Positions 52,423-61,996 are shown, counted from the stretch's first letter. The stretch is 64,000 nt of DNA from Niabella soli DSM 19437 (GCF_000243115.2 NZ_CP007035.1:868001-932000); one strand, 5' to 3'. Numbers and translations: made by a program. Notes: a model not told the origin generated them from the letters alone.

Positions 52423-53811
52423 ATGCAAATACAAACGAATGGTGTTGAAAGTGCAGCGAAAGGAGGGGTGAGCCTGTTTGGGATCTCTGTTATTGCAGCA
52501 TTGGCGGGTTTTATTTTCGGCTTCGATACGGTAGTTATTTCAGGGGCCAATTTGCCCATCCGGGAACTGTGGCATACTTCACCCTGGTTTCATGGTTTCT
52601 TTATTATGTCTATGGCATTGTGGGGCACGGTGATCGGCGCCATTTTTGGAGGAATGCCTACGGAAAAGTACGGACGAAAAAAAATACTGTTATGGGTGGG
52701 TATTCTTTTCAGCATTTCATCAATAGGCTCTGCGTTAGCGCAAGGCCCATATTTGTTCTCCTTTTTCCGGTTTATCGGTGGTGTGGGCATTGGCGTGTCT
52801 TCCGTTGCGGCGCCCACTTATATATCGGAAATATCAACACCCAAAACCCGGGGGCGGCTGGTGGCTATGTACCAGTTTAATATTGTATTTGGGATCCTGA
52901 TCGCCTTTCTTTCTAATTATTTCTTAAAGGGGGTGGGCGGTGTCAATGACTGGCGCTGGATGCTGGGCGTAATGGCCATCCCGTCGCTGGTATATACGCT
53001 GCTCGTATTCTCTATCCCTGAAAGCCCGCGCTGGCTGATCGCCCGTAAAGGCGATGATATTATTGCCCGGAAAGTATTGCAGCAATTAGGTATTCAAAAT
53101 GTTTCGGAGGAAATAAACAGCATCAAAAGCAGCGCTGCGGAAGAACAACAAAACGGCAGCACTAATTTCTTAAATAAAAAATACCGGCGCATTGTATGGC
53201 TGGCTTTTTTTGTGGCTTTTTTCAATCAGTGGTCGGGCATCAATTTTATTTTATACTACGCGCCTGAAATTTTAGAAAGAGCCGGGCTGGCATCAAAAGA
53301 CTCTTTGCTGAACTCTATTGCCATTGGTGGCACCAATCTTATTTTCACCTTTGTGGGGCTGTACCTTATCGACCGGGTGGGTCGCAAAACCCTGCTGGTA
53401 TGGGGCTCTATCGGTTATATTATCAGTTTGGGAATGGTGGCCTATGCTTTTTACACCCATGCCGCGCCAGGGTTCCTGCTCTCCTTTTTGCTTTTGTTTA
53501 TTGCGTCGCATGCAATAGGGCAGGGGGCAGTGATCTGGGTATTTATTTCAGAAATATTCCCTAACAATATCCGTGCACTGGGGCAATCCTTTGGTGCCAG
53601 TGTGCATTGGGTTTTTGCCGCGATAATAACATTGATCACACCCGTTTTCCTGGATGCGGAAAACGGGATCTTTAAAGACAATCCCTGGCCGATCTTTGCA
53701 TTCTTTGCGTTTATGATGTTTTTGCAATTGGTATGGGTGCTCACCAAAGTGCCCGAGACCAAAGGCGTATCCCTGGAGGCGATTGAAAAGAAATTAGTAA
53801 AAGAAGCCTGA
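52423..53811 (+). CDS. MFS sugar porter (proton symporter)
   Basis: A 462-residue sugar porter of the XylE/GLUT type with 12 membrane segments. GFIFGFDTVVISGA in segment 1, the loop EKYGRKKILL, PESPRWLIARKG after segment 6, and the closing PETKGVSLEAIEKK are family signatures, and DRVGRKTLL marks the second-half loop. It would carry the monosaccharide (rhamnose, galactose or similar) released in the periplasm. The 114-base gap after the GH78-like gene may hold a promoter; GH43-like follows by 6 bases. Confidence 0.94.
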   Translation: MQIQTNGVESAAKGGVSLFGISVIAALAGFIFGFDTVVISGANLPIRELWHTSPWFHGFFIMSMALWGTVIGAIFGGMPTEKYGRKKILLWVGILFSISSIGSALAQGPYLFSFFRFIGGVGIGVSSVAAPTYISEISTPKTRGRLVAMYQFNIVFGILIAFLSNYFLKGVGGVNDWRWMLGVMAIPSLVYTLLVFSIPESPRWLIARKGDDIIARKVLQQLGIQNVSEEINSIKSSAAEEQQNGSTNFLNKKYRRIVWLAFFVAFFNQWSGINFILYYAPEILERAGLASKDSLLNSIAIGGTNLIFTFVGLYLIDRVGRKTLLVWGSIGYIISLGMVAYAFYTHAAPGFLLSFLLLFIASHAIGQGAVIWVFISEIFPNNIRALGQSFGASVHWVFAAIITLITPVFLDAENGIFKDNPWPIFAFFAFMMFLQLVWVLTKVPETKGVSLEAIEKKLVKEA

Positions 53812-53817
53812 TATATC

Positions 53818-54852
53818 ATGATCAAAATTGAGAAATTGGCTGGCTATATGCGGGAAAAATACCGCTTTGGGTGGATGGGTTGTATCTGTATATTTAGTGT
53901 TTGCTTTCAGGTGCAGGCGCAAAAAGCGGGTATAATCCATCCCGGAGCCGCGTGGCCGGACCAGAAGGGCAACCCTATCCAGGCCCATGGAGGCGGCATT
54001 ATTAAAATCGGAAAAAACTATTACTGGTATGGGGAAGAAAGGCGGCAGGGATTAGATAGTAATTATCGTTATGTTAGTTGTTACAGCTCCGCAGATCTGG
54101 TGAACTGGAAATTTGAAGGCGATGTATTGCAACTATCCGATCCTGAAAACCTTGGCCGGCATTGGGTTCTGGAGCGCCCTAAGGTTTTTTACAACAGGCA
54201 AACGAAAAAATATGTCATGTATTTTCACCTGGACGATGCCCGGTACAAACTGGCGCGCGTTGGTATAGCAGTGAGCAATACGGCAACCGGTAATTTTAAA
54301 TATGTAAAAAGTTTCAGGCCGCTCGGACATGAAAGTCGTGATATAGGCCAGTTTATTGATGACGATGGAGCAGCCTACCTGGTGTTTGAAGATCGCCCTA
54401 ATGGATTCCATATTGCCAAACTTTCGGCTGACTATATGGATGTGGAGCGGGATATGAGCCTGATACCCCAGCACATGGAAGGCGGAGCCATTGTGCATTA
54501 TAAAGGTTTGTACTATGCTATTGGCTCGGCATTGACGGGCTGGAATCCCAATCCCAACAAATATGCCATTGCAAAAAAACTGGAAGGACCCTGGAGCCCG
54601 TTTGAAGATATAGCCCCACCCGCAGTAAAAACCTACGGGGCGCAATCTACCATGCTTTTAAAAATAACGGGATCTAAAACAACCACGGTTTTATTTATGG
54701 GCGATCAGTGGAAACCCAAAGCCCAATGGGATTCCCGTTATTTATGGATGCCGCTGGAAATAGGTAATGGGAAATTATGGCTGCCCGAACCCCGCTCTTT
54801 TTCGTTAAATGTAAAAACCGGCGAAGCGGTGCTTCAAAAAGACAGGGAGTGA
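53818..54852 (+). CDS. GH43-like glycoside hydrolase
   Basis: A 344-residue secreted protein with signal peptide (hydrophobic about 18-32, cleavage near VQAQ). The motif PIQAHGGGIIKIGKNYYWYGEE (split: IQAHGGGI, NYYWYGEE) is characteristic of GH43 subfamilies 24 and 34, which hold exo-beta-1,3-galactanases and beta-galactosidase-like enzymes, rather than of classical arabinanases. SADLVNWKFEG, LERPKVFYN and EGGAIVHYKGLYY supply the five-bladed propeller. The expected Asp base is not in the usual place, in common with those subfamilies. Galactan side-chain trimming is the best guess. Confidence 0.88.
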   Translation: MIKIEKLAGYMREKYRFGWMGCICIFSVCFQVQAQKAGIIHPGAAWPDQKGNPIQAHGGGIIKIGKNYYWYGEERRQGLDSNYRYVSCYSSADLVNWKFEGDVLQLSDPENLGRHWVLERPKVFYNRQTKKYVMYFHLDDARYKLARVGIAVSNTATGNFKYVKSFRPLGHESRDIGQFIDDDGAAYLVFEDRPNGFHIAKLSADYMDVERDMSLIPQHMEGGAIVHYKGLYYAIGSALTGWNPNPNKYAIAKKLEGPWSPFEDIAPPAVKTYGAQSTMLLKITGSKTTTVLFMGDQWKPKAQWDSRYLWMPLEIGNGKLWLPEPRSFSLNVKTGEAVLQKDRE

Positions 54853-54942
54853 AAAGCTCCTGATATTTTCACATATGCCCTGATTTGGATCGATTATTGT
54901 ACTGCTTTGTATTCCAAATAGTTCCTAACAAAATCTATTGCC

Positions 54943-55437
54943 ATGAAGTATTGGTTATTATTGATTACGGCAATACCGTTTTGGGCCTGCAATGCCCCGG
55001 ATCAAAATACTGCGTCCTTACAACGGCAGATAGATAGTTTGCAAGCCCGGATAAATAAGGCCTATAAGCCGGGATTTGGTGAGTTTATGAGCGGCATCCA
55101 GGTGCATCACAACAAACTTTGGTTTGCGGGAATCAATCAAAACTGGGCACTGGCTGATTTTGAAATTAACGAGATAAAAGAGAGCCTGGACGATATCAGA
55201 ACCTATTGTACCGACCGGCCGGAAACCAAATCTATCGGGATGATTGATGCGCCACTTCAAAATATTGCTAATGCGATTCAACAAAAAAATGACACCGGGT
55301 TTAAAAGTGCTTTTAAGGTTTTAACCGCCACCTGTAATACCTGTCACCAGGCAACGCAGCATGGCTTTAATGTAATTATAATCCCCTCCCTGCCTCCGTT
55401 CTCCAATCAGGAGTTCCGCTTGCAGGACAAAAAATAA
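54943..55437 (+). CDS. Lipoprotein with one c-type haem motif
   Basis: A 164-residue lipoprotein (signal MKYWLLLITAIPFWAC, lipobox PFWAC). A short coiled coil (LQRQIDSLQARIN) is followed by a helical domain (HHNKLWFAGINQNWALADF, then EIKESLDDIRTYC) and one CNTCH haem motif near residue 128. The fold resembles four-helix cytochromes. Its job in the carbohydrate operon is not obvious; 90 bases separate it from the GH43-like gene and it may be independently transcribed. Confidence 0.8.
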   Translation: MKYWLLLITAIPFWACNAPDQNTASLQRQIDSLQARINKAYKPGFGEFMSGIQVHHNKLWFAGINQNWALADFEINEIKESLDDIRTYCTDRPETKSIGMIDAPLQNIANAIQQKNDTGFKSAFKVLTATCNTCHQATQHGFNVIIIPSLPPFSNQEFRLQDKK

Positions 55438-55511
55438 ATAGTATTAATGAAAAACCGGTTCTGCCAGAATTTCTCCAAATTTTGCCATTAGCTTCGCATT
55501 TAAATAGTCGT

Positions 55512-56186
55512 ATGAAACTGCTGATAGTGGAAGATGAACCGGATCTGTTGCAAAGCATCCTGGAGTACTTTACCCAGGAAGACTTCTTATGTGAGGGAGT
55601 GGCTACTTATTTTGAAGCAATTGCTAAAATTGAGGATTTTGACTATGATTGTATTATCCTGGACATTAACCTGCCGGATGGTAGTGGCTTGAAGCTGCTG
55701 AAATACCTCCGGGAGGACAAAAAGCAAGACGGCGTAATAATCATCTCTGCCCGCAATTACATCGATGACAAAATTGAAGGACTGAATCTTGGAGCGGATG
55801 ATTATTTAACCAAGCCCTTTCATCTTTCAGAATTATATGCGCGGGTAAAAGCGCTCATGCGCAGAAAATATGGGCAGGGGGCTAGTCAATTGGAATTGGG
55901 CAATCTTCAACTGAATCTTTCTTCCCGGTGTGTTGCCTGTCATCAGCAGCCTTTAATGCTCACCCGAAATGAATATGATCTGTTGGCCTTTTTACTAAAT
56001 AATAAAAACCGGGTAGTGAGCCGGCAGGCAATAGCAGAACATATCTACGGCGACCGCACGAATCGAATGCCCTCATTTGATTTTGTGTATTCACAAATAA
56101 AAAATCTCAAACGCAAACTAAAAGAGGGAGAGTGTGATGATCTTATTCAAACAGTTTACGGATTGGGGTATAAAATTTCGATATGA
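55512..56186 (+). CDS. OmpR/PhoB-family response regulator (orphaned)
   Basis: A 224-residue regulator from ATG 55512; the in-frame ATG at 55482 adds 10 residues before the conserved MKLLIVEDEP. The receiver has the acidic pair VEDE, phosphoacceptor D51 in ILDINLPDG, and K101 in LTKPF; the winged-helix domain (LMLTRNEYDLLAFLLNN, then VYSQIKNLKRKL) follows from about residue 130. The overlapping downstream gene should be its histidine kinase, but that gene is cut off after 19 codons. Confidence 0.95.
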   Translation: MKLLIVEDEPDLLQSILEYFTQEDFLCEGVATYFEAIAKIEDFDYDCIILDINLPDGSGLKLLKYLREDKKQDGVIIISARNYIDDKIEGLNLGADDYLTKPFHLSELYARVKALMRRKYGQGASQLELGNLQLNLSSRCVACHQQPLMLTRNEYDLLAFLLNNKNRVVSRQAIAEHIYGDRTNRMPSFDFVYSQIKNLKRKLKEGECDDLIQTVYGLGYKISI

Positions 56187-56242
56187 GCAAACCTCTCTTA
56201 CACCGTAATTCAAGAGCATTGCTGATATGGCTGCCAATATGA
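56183..56242 (+). pseudogene. Histidine kinase gene, truncated to its first 19 codons
   Basis: The ATG overlaps the response-regulator stop (ATGA), the usual coupling for a regulator-kinase pair. The 19 residues MSKPLLHRNSRALLIWLPI look like a kinase N-terminus entering its first membrane span. The frame then stops at 56240 and the sequence is already that of a nuclease gene from about 56224. Confidence 0.7.
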
Positions 56243-56630
56243 TCCCGCAGGCGCCTCAAAACAACCAGCGCACCTGGAATGATTTGGAAACATATATCAG
56301 GAGCCAGGTGACGGCGGGGCAGGAGGTCTATATTATTACGGGCAGCTATGGCCGCCTGGGTACCATTGATGCCGGACATATTGTAATACCCTCGAATATT
56401 TGGAAAGTAGTGGTCTTTCTTAAAAACGGGAATAATGACCTGAAGCGGATCAATGCGGGCACAAGAGTGCTGGCGGTAAATACCCCAATACAAAAACAAT
56501 TAATGCCGATTGGAAAAAATATATTACTACCGTTAGCGTCATTGAAAAAAATACGGGCTACAAGCTGTTATCGAACCTGAATAACCGTACCCGGCAAATT
56601 CTCAGAACGAAAAAAGATACAGCTTTATGA
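56224..56630 (+). pseudogene. DNA/RNA non-specific endonuclease gene, 3' part, frameshifted
   Basis: From about 56224 the reading frame gives MIPQAPQNNQRTWNDLETYIR, split here as NMIPQAPQNNQ and TWNDLETYIR, then VYIITGSYG, VIPSNIWKVVVFLKNGNND and GTRVLAVNTP; these are the C-terminal blocks of secreted NucA-type nucleases. The N-terminal half with the DRGH catalytic motif is missing. A frame change within the A-rich run at 56486-56498 leads to a second frame that continues the family sequence (INADWKKYITTVSVIEKNTG) to the stop at 56628. It is therefore truncated and frameshifted. Confidence 0.85.
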
Positions 56631-56802
56631 CACGGGAGCCTGTTTCATTTTTGACTCCCGGCAATGGAAGAAGCCTGGTGTGTAGCAACGGTACAACAAC
56701 AAAATTGCAGTTTATTCGATCCGGTTTTAATTTCCCGTAAAAGCGCATTAATGAAATAAAGATCAGGAAGCGTAACTGCCGGCAGAACAAGGCTCTTTTT
56801 AT

Positions 56803-58728
56803 TTACTTATCTACTTGTATAAAAGTGAACATCCATTTTACCGGGTTTTCCCAGTTTTTCCCTTTAAAGCTACCTGCCGGAGCTTTAATTAAGATATGGT
56901 TCCACCCCTTTTTTAAATGTATTAAGGTAGGCAGCCGGTAGGAATAGCCTTCATCAATCAAAGGGGTTTCAGGATTGCCTTTTGCGCCGCCCCGTTTCCA
57001 ATGGGGTGGTGCAATGGGTTGGCCATTGACCCAAACCCGGCTTTCCCTGGTATCCCATTTCCCAATGGGTGGGCTGTCTGTGGCCGGAGAACGAGATATG
57101 TCGTTGAACCCAATCCAGAATTTTTTGATCCCTGCCGCATTGCACCAGATCCTGGTAGTGGCATACACTGTGGTGCTGTCTTTGGGATGATCGATAGCTC
57201 CTTCTATCAGGGGCGCCCACCAGTGTCTCAAAATAATGGTGCCACCCACCATCTGTTTAAATGGATGCGGCAGCTTTACTGATAACTCCGGTTCAAACTT
57301 TTCTGAAAGTTGACCGTTATTGTCGTATGGCCCGTAAAGATCCCAGATGCTGTTAGCCTGTTTCACATAGGGGAAAGGCTTGTTTGAAAAATAAAAAGCC
57401 TTATGCGCCAGTAAAATGGTCTCAAACCTGGCAAAGGACGCTGTTCTTTTTTCTCCGGGAGAACCTATATTGGATTGCCAGTTTTTAATGCCGCCTCCGT
57501 TCCAGGTACGTTCCGCGAAGGCCAGCATTCCGGGATAAACCGCGTTCATTTTAAAGGCATCGTTTTCGTTTTCCAGTCTCCTGTCTGGCCAAAGGCAGAG
57601 TGTTGCCCCTTTTATATTTTTATCTTCTTTAGGAATATCCCCGATCTCCCTGTAAAAAATAGTAGTAACGGTTTCCAGCGGATCCATATGATTCAGGTAG
57701 AGATGCCGGGAGTCGATAAATCGGAATCCCCGGGTAGTATCCAGAGGCTCCCGCATCCACATTTGCCGGATGGTACGGTCTCCGATATTGCCTCCGGGGC
57801 TCCATCCCACTGTTTTAATTCCTTTCTGTTCCAGCAACGCTGTTATCTCGGGAAGGAAATTTTTGTTCGTGATCTTTACTTCATCACCGCCAATATGCAA
57901 ATATTCAGGGTGATAAGTAGCTATAAACTCGTTAAGTAATTCTTTTACAATTTTTGTTCCGCTTTCTGATTGCATGGTGGTGTGGAAGACCCGGGTGAAG
58001 GCCGCGCTATGCCCCGGCATGTCTATTTCAGGAAGGAAGAGGATATTTCGTTCGCTGCAATACTGCATGAGCTCTTTTATTGCGGCCTCAGAGTAAAATT
58101 TGCCAGGATTACGGGTCATATTCGTTGCGGCGTTCAATTGTGGATATTTTTTACTTTCGAAACGCCAGGCAATATCTTCGGTTGCATGAAAATGAAAAAC
58201 ATTTAGTTTATAGCGGGCCATCACATCGATCTGTTCTTTTAATTTGTCTATCGACTGATAATTCCGCCCCACATCCACCATATACCCTCTGAAAGAAAAC
58301 GCCGGTGAATCTTTAATGGAACAATAGGGCAGCGGGTGATTCAAATCGATCAATTGTAAGAGTGTCTGTATCCCGTAAAAGAATCCGGGGTTTGCACTGG
58401 CCACTATCCGAACGCCATGAAGGTCAATGGTTAAACGGTATGCTTCCTTGTTTAAAAGGGTTGCGTCTTTTATGAAAAGAATTCCTTTTTCTTTTGAAGC
58501 AGTATTGGTTAAAGCTATTTTCCTTTTTGCAAATTGTGTTACGGTATAATCACACAATGCTTTCTGATCACCTGTCGTAACGCGAACAGTTTTTAATTGG
58601 TGTACGTCCAAATGGCCCTGCTGAATGCTGATCTGCCGGGGTTCCGGAATAATGTTTAAAGAGGATTGCGCCGCAACTGCCAGGAAAAGCAATACAATCG
58701 GAACAATCAACATCAATCTTTTAATCAT
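56803..58728 (-). CDS. GH20 beta-N-acetylhexosaminidase
   Basis: A 641-residue secreted GH20. ATG 58728 starts the signal peptide (MIKRLMLIVPIVLLFLAVAAQ); the in-frame ATG at 58863 gives 45 residues lying in the neighbouring gene. An N-terminal GH20b domain (about 25-138) precedes the barrel: the His-Asp face HFHATED (about 179-185) and the catalytic pair in HIGGDEVK at D282-E283. The last 140 residues form an extra beta-sandwich (RVWVNGQPIAPPHW, WNHILIKAPAG), possibly glycan-binding. It removes terminal GlcNAc or GalNAc. It overlaps the epimerase gene by 8 bases. Confidence 0.94.
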   Translation of the reverse strand: MIKRLMLIVPIVLLFLAVAAQSSLNIIPEPRQISIQQGHLDVHQLKTVRVTTGDQKALCDYTVTQFAKRKIALTNTASKEKGILFIKDATLLNKEAYRLTIDLHGVRIVASANPGFFYGIQTLLQLIDLNHPLPYCSIKDSPAFSFRGYMVDVGRNYQSIDKLKEQIDVMARYKLNVFHFHATEDIAWRFESKKYPQLNAATNMTRNPGKFYSEAAIKELMQYCSERNILFLPEIDMPGHSAAFTRVFHTTMQSESGTKIVKELLNEFIATYHPEYLHIGGDEVKITNKNFLPEITALLEQKGIKTVGWSPGGNIGDRTIRQMWMREPLDTTRGFRFIDSRHLYLNHMDPLETVTTIFYREIGDIPKEDKNIKGATLCLWPDRRLENENDAFKMNAVYPGMLAFAERTWNGGGIKNWQSNIGSPGEKRTASFARFETILLAHKAFYFSNKPFPYVKQANSIWDLYGPYDNNGQLSEKFEPELSVKLPHPFKQMVGGTIILRHWWAPLIEGAIDHPKDSTTVYATTRIWCNAAGIKKFWIGFNDISRSPATDSPPIGKWDTRESRVWVNGQPIAPPHWKRGGAKGNPETPLIDEGYSYRLPTLIHLKKGWNHILIKAPAGSFKGKNWENPVKWMFTFIQVDK

Positions 58729-59902
58729 TTTTGAGGTATTTTTTGAGCAGTAAATGACAATACCATTCCTGTCGGGGCAGGTGAAAAGGCCCTTTGAAGA
58801 GATTTCCTTTAGCCGTTTGCGCGATGCTCCCGTTGCGGTGCAGGTAGCCAAACCACTCTCCATGCGCCGTATCTAAAAAATGATCGTAGGCGTAATGATG
58901 CACCAGCTCATGCCATTCCCGGTATTTTTCATTGCCGGTAACCACATAGGCCAGCAAAGTGGCAATAATGGCTTCATTGTGCGGCCACCAGAATTTCATG
59001 TCCTGCCAATATTCCTGTACCGGCTTATTATAAACATCTCTGAAATAGAAAATGCCGCCCTCTTGTTTATCCCAGCCACGTTCCCACATATAATCGAGCA
59101 TGCGGCAACCCAGATTGATCAGTTTTGGGTCATTGTTCCGGTAGGCTGCTTCGTGTAAAATGAACCAGGCGCCTTCAATCGCGTGCCCCGGGTTCAGGGT
59201 TCTGCCGTCGATATGATCAATAACAGTGCCATCAGGTGCTACCTGTTCCATTACACAACGGATATCATCTTTCACAAAACAGGTCTCGATTTCTTTGATG
59301 CATTGATCGATATACGCATTACAGCGGTCATCCCCAATGGTTTCCCGGAGTTGCTGCGCGGTGTTCATCAGGATCATGGGAACGCCAATGCCTTTGGCCG
59401 GGCGGGTATTTTCAAATTTAGGTGACAATTGTTTTTCACCTGATGCATACTGCATACAAATGCCGAAAAGCTCACGGGCTTTGGCTGCAATCGCTTCATC
59501 GCCGGAGGCTTTTGCATAAGCAGCAAAAGCAATAACAGCAAACGTTTCTGAAAAAAAATAACGACGCTTGCGCAGGGGCCGCCCCTCGCGGGTTACATGA
59601 AAAAACATGCGTCCGTCTGCATCGAAACAATGCTCTAAAAGAAAGTCGATGCCTGCCTTGGCTCCCTGCAGCCACTCTTCTCTTTTTTCTAAGGTATTAT
59701 AAAGCGTACTGAGCAGCCAGGCAGCCCGTCCCTGGATCCAAACGGCTTTGTCGTCATCAATAAGCGAACCATCGGCATCGCGCATCAGCAGGTACCCGCC
59801 ATATTCCGCGTCAACCGACCGGGGAAACCAGAAGGGGAGGGTATTGTTTAAAAGCTGCCGCCCGTAAAAGGATTTCAGCGTTTCCAAATATTTAGTATTC
59901 AT
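58721..59902 (-). CDS. AGE-family epimerase (N-acylglucosamine 2-epimerase-like)
   Basis: A 393-residue cytoplasmic (alpha/alpha)6-barrel protein. LPFWFPRSVDAEYGGYLL (residues about 23-40), WIQGRAAWLLSTLYN, HAIEGAWFILHEA and FWWPHNEAIIATLL supply the His and Arg/Trp residues of the RenBP-type active site. The best fit is interconversion of ManNAc and GlcNAc, feeding sialic acid breakdown products into amino-sugar metabolism, as in the Bacteroides nan pathway. It lies between the esterase gene (6-base gap) and the hexosaminidase gene (8-base overlap). Another AGE-type substrate, e.g. mannose or cellobiose, is not excluded. Confidence 0.9.
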   Translation of the reverse strand: MNTKYLETLKSFYGRQLLNNTLPFWFPRSVDAEYGGYLLMRDADGSLIDDDKAVWIQGRAAWLLSTLYNTLEKREEWLQGAKAGIDFLLEHCFDADGRMFFHVTREGRPLRKRRYFFSETFAVIAFAAYAKASGDEAIAAKARELFGICMQYASGEKQLSPKFENTRPAKGIGVPMILMNTAQQLRETIGDDRCNAYIDQCIKEIETCFVKDDIRCVMEQVAPDGTVIDHIDGRTLNPGHAIEGAWFILHEAAYRNNDPKLINLGCRMLDYMWERGWDKQEGGIFYFRDVYNKPVQEYWQDMKFWWPHNEAIIATLLAYVVTGNEKYREWHELVHHYAYDHFLDTAHGEWFGYLHRNGSIAQTAKGNLFKGPFHLPRQEWYCHLLLKKYLKND

Positions 59903-59908
59903 TATTTT

Positions 59909-61984
59909 TTATTTAAAATATTCTAAAAAGGTACTGGCGGGTAATTGCTCTTTATTGACCAAATTGGCTCTGGTAAAGGGCTCCCAGCCATAGGCAATGG
60001 CGATGGCTTTCAGGTGACGGGGAATACTGATGTAAATTTTATCCTGGTGCGCACGTGCTTGCGTGGGTACAAAAACCCCCTCATTCGTGAGTATTTTAAA
60101 ACCGGTAATGTCTTTATTATTGGATGCATGCAAACCGTTTGCATACCGGAAGCTGATCTCAACTGTATTGTTTATTCTTTTCATGGTTTGAAAAAGCGGG
60201 CCTGCAGGCAACCCGTCACGATGGTAGGTTTGGGTTAATGCCAGCCTTGCCAAACGGAGCCCCACCGGTATTTTGTTTTTATAATGTACGTCTGAACTGT
60301 CTCCCAGATCGCTGGAGACCGCCATGCCGGCGTTTGGAATTACATTTAATGATTTTCGCTGTACATCCCTGAAGTAATTCCAGGAGGGCCGGTTGATGCT
60401 GGAAAGTTGTACATAATAAAAAGGGAGATTTTGACGCCACCACGCCCGCCAATCGGCTACAAATACGGGGAATAGCTTCTCGTACAGCGCTGCATTTTCT
60501 GCATCACTTTCGCCCTGGTACCACAGTATACCTTTTACCGGAAAAGGGGACAGCTTTTCAATTGCCGCTTCAAAATTATACGCCGGTTCATAGGGATGCC
60601 GCTGCAGTTTGTTTTGAGCATTGGCAAGGTTTACATTCGCCCGTTCCCGGCACCATTGCATAATATAATCCGACTGCCGCCAGTTGTTCAATGCCGGTTC
60701 AAACAAAGGATTGTTTTGAAGGGCATTGCGACTTACCCATGAAATCAACGGCGATCCTCCAACGGCTATTTCGATAATACCAACGGGAACCTTTTCTTCC
60801 TGCTGTATTTTTTGGGCAAACACATAGCCCACGGCTGAAAAAGAAGCTACTGCTTCTGAACGATGCGGCTGCCAGCTACCGGAAAAAAAATCAAGCGAAT
60901 TTGCTTTACTGAGCTCGGATGCGGTCCAGGAGCGATTGTTGGTTTCTGCAAAAGGCGTTAACTTCAGTAAGCGTAAGGGCTGCGTACTGTCTGCTTTGCG
61001 GATCAGGCTGTCGCCGCCCGTAGATTCCCTAACGGAAAAATACATATTCGACTGGCCGGAGCAAAGCCAGACATCGCCTATTAATATATTTTTTAGCAGG
61101 ATTGAGCGGTGGGTACTTTTGATTTCAATGATTTCGGGTCGGGTGCTGGCTTTTCTCGCAGAGAAGATAAGTTGCCACTTTCCGTTAAACCCGGCTCTGG
61201 TAGTTTTTAGCTGGTGGCCAAAACGGACGCTTACGGTTTGAAATGCATTTGCGATCCCCCAAAACCTGATGGGTTGTTCCTGCTGCAATACCATATTGTC
61301 GGTAAATGCAAGGGGCAATTGCAATCCGCCAAAGTTGCCGCTGATATGTTTATAAACGGTTTGTGCCAGCATTGCGGCGCCTTCCACATTGGGGTGCAAC
61401 GTGGCGACGTCGGGGAACAGATCGGGCCGGTTGTGCAGCGGTTCATTTAAATCCAGCAAAGGCAGCTTACGAACAGCGGCTACTTGTTCTATTTTTTTTT
61501 GTAAGTCATTATACCATTCGTTGGTGCTGGAAAGGAACCGGGAGTGCCCGGTGAAGATGGGTGTAAGCCTGCAAATAAAGATCTTTATTTGGGGGTTTTG
61601 TTTTTTAAGCGTATCAATCAACCAGTTGTAATCGGGTATAAAATCGTCCCGATAATTGGGGTAGTTCCTGGGATCTGTATCATTCAACCCTAAATGGATG
61701 ATAGCGATTTGGGGGCGGAAGGAAAGAAGTTGCTGAAATGCAGCCGTTCTATAATAAGGATTGTGGCCTTTTTTCAGCAGCGTGGCGCCGCTGTGCCCGA
61801 AATTTTTTACTGCATAACCGTTGCCGAGTAAATGTTGCAATTGTGCCGGATAAGATTCCTGACCGGGGTTTTGCAATCCCCATCCGGCTGTTACAGAGTT
61901 GCCCACACAGGCCACTTTTATTACCTGCTGTGCCGGAAGGGTGCCCCAAAAAAATAACATCAAAAAGAAGAACAGGGGTTTCAT
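59909..61984 (-). CDS. Two-domain SGNH hydrolase / sialate O-acetylesterase
   Basis: A 691-residue secreted protein with signal peptide (cleavage near PAQQ). Residues about 22-215 are an SGNH hydrolase: VACVGNSVTAGWG (block I, Asn for the usual Asp but with the Ser), HLGLNDTDPRN (block III) and DVATLHPN (block V His). Residues about 220-690 are a sialate O-acetylesterase (SASA) domain: CSGQSNMYFS with the nucleophile Ser and WYQGESDAEN. The two esterases in one chain could remove O-acetyl groups from different positions of sialic acid before sialidase action. It is 12 bases after the sialidase gene. Confidence 0.93.
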   Translation of the reverse strand: MKPLFFFLMLFFWGTLPAQQVIKVACVGNSVTAGWGLQNPGQESYPAQLQHLLGNGYAVKNFGHSGATLLKKGHNPYYRTAAFQQLLSFRPQIAIIHLGLNDTDPRNYPNYRDDFIPDYNWLIDTLKKQNPQIKIFICRLTPIFTGHSRFLSSTNEWYNDLQKKIEQVAAVRKLPLLDLNEPLHNRPDLFPDVATLHPNVEGAAMLAQTVYKHISGNFGGLQLPLAFTDNMVLQQEQPIRFWGIANAFQTVSVRFGHQLKTTRAGFNGKWQLIFSARKASTRPEIIEIKSTHRSILLKNILIGDVWLCSGQSNMYFSVRESTGGDSLIRKADSTQPLRLLKLTPFAETNNRSWTASELSKANSLDFFSGSWQPHRSEAVASFSAVGYVFAQKIQQEEKVPVGIIEIAVGGSPLISWVSRNALQNNPLFEPALNNWRQSDYIMQWCRERANVNLANAQNKLQRHPYEPAYNFEAAIEKLSPFPVKGILWYQGESDAENAALYEKLFPVFVADWRAWWRQNLPFYYVQLSSINRPSWNYFRDVQRKSLNVIPNAGMAVSSDLGDSSDVHYKNKIPVGLRLARLALTQTYHRDGLPAGPLFQTMKRINNTVEISFRYANGLHASNNKDITGFKILTNEGVFVPTQARAHQDKIYISIPRHLKAIAIAYGWEPFTRANLVNKEQLPASTFLEYFK

Positions 61985-61996
61985 GCTGCGTGGGTA

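Noticed and set aside
55922-55950. CVACH motif in the response regulator linker, as if for haem
   Set aside because: The protein has no signal peptide, and c-type haem attachment occurs in the periplasm; the motif lies in a variable linker between the receiver and the DNA-binding domain.
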